Part shown: positions 62,981 through 64,000 of the stretch, one piece after another
How the letters are laid out: the number at the start of each line of letters is the position of its first letter
Position numbering within the stretch: the first letter of the stretch is position 1
Assembly: GCF_014526325.1 (NCBI RefSeq)
Contig: NZ_JACNMJ010000001.1
Coordinates: forward strand, 248,001-312,000
Length of the DNA stretch: 64,000 bases
Source: Psychroserpens algicola
Lineage (GTDB): Bacteria > Bacteroidota > Bacteroidia > Flavobacteriales > Flavobacteriaceae
Reading direction: 5' to 3'
Translations under genes and position numbers: made by a program
The notes under the pieces: model-generated
Database searches by the model: none
Seen by the model: only the letters and a program-made list of their open reading frames with translations
Told to the model about the DNA's origin: nothing

Positions 62981-63025
62981 CAAACTTAATTTTAAAAATT
63001 ATGAATATAATCCTGTAGTGTCATG
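62981..63025 (-). promoter_or_regulatory. Promoter C: shared activator box plus -7 element before the GH2 gene
   Basis: On the minus strand CATGACACTACAGGAT (63010-63025) is followed by exactly 21 nt and then TAAGTTTG (62981-62988), a perfect TAnnTTTG -7 element. The start codon at 62957 is 23 nt further. No TTTG is seen at the usual -33 position; the box takes its place, as at promoters A and B. Confidence 0.65.
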
Positions 63026-63084
63026 CTTTGACTAAGTTAATTTTAATGCTAAAAATGTGAATTAAATTAGGTTATAAATATGTA

Positions 63085-64000
63085 TTATCTTCTTGGCTGA
63101 TCATTTTGCGAAAACGGTTGACCCCTAGGAAACTGTTCTTCTAATAGTTTTTTCAGTTTCTTTTCTATTTTTTGATGCGTTTTATTTCCTGATAAATTAA
63201 CATAAGCTAACAAACTATTTTGATGCTCATAGAGTTCTGCTTCTAATATTTCATTCGTTACAGAATCTCTCCATTCGGTATATCTCCAGTTACCATCAGT
63301 AACTGTACAACCCATTATTTTTTTACCTCTCGCATAAACACTAAATGCTGCTTCATCCCATTTTTTATTGGGTTTATCAATAACCGAAAGAAAACTTTTG
63401 CCGTCAGAATCTGGTCCTTCCAAACCGCAATACTCAACTAGCGTAGAAAAGATATCCACATTTTCTATTAAAGCATCAGAAGTTTTACCAGTTACTCTTT
63501 TTTTATAGCTCGTTTCTCTACTAACAATTAAAGGCACTCTAACATCTATTTCTAAATTAGATTGCTTACACCATAACGCGTATTCCCCAATTTTATAACC
63601 ATGATCGCTCATAAAAATCACCATCGTATTTTTTCTTAAATCTAGCTTTTCTAAGGTTTCCATGACTTTCCCTACTTGTGCATCTATGTAACTGATTGAA
63701 GCATGATAACCATGTATTAACTCTCGCGTTAAATTATCATCTAAATCACCTTCTTTAGGAATTCCGTGATAGCTTTTTAATTCTCCCCATTTCGGAAGTG
63801 CCAACCTGTAAGCGCCTTCTGGTTTTTGCCTTGATGGAATTTTAAAATCATTTTTATCATATAAATCCCAGTATTTCTTAGGTGCATTATAAGGCAAATG
63901 TGGTTTACTTAAACCTACAAACATTATAAAATTATCGTCTTTTACCTTGTTTAAAGTTTCGATGGCATAATTAGCTGCACGTCCGTCTTTATAGGCGTCG
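63085..64000 (-). CDS. S1 family sulfatase, iduronate-2-sulfatase-like (C-terminal part; 5' end beyond window)
   Basis: The frame stays open from the stop at 63085 to the window edge, so the Met at 63924 is internal. Upstream codons read [20 protein letters not shown], a continuous sulfatase sequence. The visible 305 residues include [20 protein letters not shown] and the second metal segment [20 protein letters not shown], both as in iduronate-2-sulfatase-like S1 enzymes. The maturation Cys motif lies outside the window. The gene ends 60 bp before the distal edge of promoter C, so the two are separate transcription units, or this unit reads through promoter C. Confidence 0.88.
   Translation of the reverse strand, partial: DAYKDGRAANYAIETLNKVKDDNFIMFVGLSKPHLPYNAPKKYWDLYDKNDFKIPSRQKPEGAYRLALPKWGELKSYHGIPKEGDLDDNLTRELIHGYHASISYIDAQVGKVMETLEKLDLRKNTMVIFMSDHGYKIGEYALWCKQSNLEIDVRVPLIVSRETSYKKRVTGKTSDALIENVDIFSTLVEYCGLEGPDSDGKSFLSVIDKPNKKWDEAAFSVYARGKKIMGCTVTDGNWRYTEWRDSVTNEILEAELYEHQNSLLAYVNLSGNKTHQKIEKKLKKLLEEQFPRGQPFSQNDQPRR

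Noticed and set aside
1-64000. CRISPR arrays, rRNA genes, intact transposases or prophage
   Set aside because: No evenly spaced short repeats, rRNA-like stretches, intact transposase or integrase frames, or phage genes were seen.

Overview
The window looks like a marine member of the Bacteroidota, most probably a Flavobacteriaceae (Formosa-like). It is AT-rich and has SusC/SusD-type proteins, many short lipoprotein signals ending in Cys-Lys or Cys-Asn, two proteins with C-terminal type IX secretion (T9SS) sorting domains, little sign of Shine-Dalgarno sites, and Bacteroidota TAnnTTTG promoter elements. It holds two polysaccharide utilization loci (PULs) separated by the remains of an integrative element.

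Region 1 (1-23.9 kb) is an alpha-glucan (starch/glycogen/maltodextrin) PUL. A LacI-type regulator sits beside a minus-strand operon of eight or more genes: MFS sugar transporter, beta-phosphoglucomutase, GH65 maltose-type phosphorylase, SusA-like GH13, esterase, GH31 alpha-glucosidase, GH13 alpha-amylase and a lipoprotein cut by the window edge. Divergent from the regulator runs a plus-strand operon: SusC-like TonB receptor, SusD-like, SusE-like, a SusF-like protein with three tandem modules, and a secreted GH13 alpha-amylase with a T9SS tail. Inferred flow: extracellular amylase, uptake by SusCD, periplasmic GH13/GH31 trimming, MFS import of maltose, phosphorolysis by GH65, then conversion of beta-glucose-1-phosphate to glucose-6-phosphate by PgmB. 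A LacI-type operator (ACG.AAACGTTT.CGT) lies upstream of susC.

Region 2 (23.9-25.3 kb) holds intrinsic terminators, the 3' part of a tRNA-Leu(UAG) gene without its acceptor 5' strand and D-arm, and two frameshifted genes typical of Bacteroidota integrative elements. It reads as a decayed integration end.

Region 3 (25.3-64 kb) is a PUL for a sulfated, rhamnose-containing polysaccharide, ulvan being the best guess. It forms three minus-strand units. Unit A: formylglycine-generating enzyme, NCS1-family permease, lactate dehydrogenase, rhamnulokinase, L-rhamnose isomerase, and bifunctional rhamnulose-1-phosphate aldolase/lactaldehyde dehydrogenase, with a divergent GntR-type regulator. Unit B: lactonase-like propeller, heparinase-II/III-like (PL40-like) lyase, three S1 sulfatases and a T9SS-exported GH39-like enzyme. 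Unit C: two sulfatases, a BNR propeller protein, GH106 rhamnosidase, PL8-like and PF05426/PL38-like lyases, a GH78N-GH59 fusion, and GH2. A further sulfatase runs off the right edge. No SusCD pair for this PUL is inside the window.

The most notable observation is that all three units start with the same promoter architecture: a 16-nt box, C..(T/G)ACA(G/C)(T/A)(A/G)CAGGAT, then exactly 21 nt, then a TAnnTT(TG) -7 element, 24-42 bp before the start codon. This suggests one activator, with the divergent GntR protein as a candidate, controlling the whole 38-kb locus.
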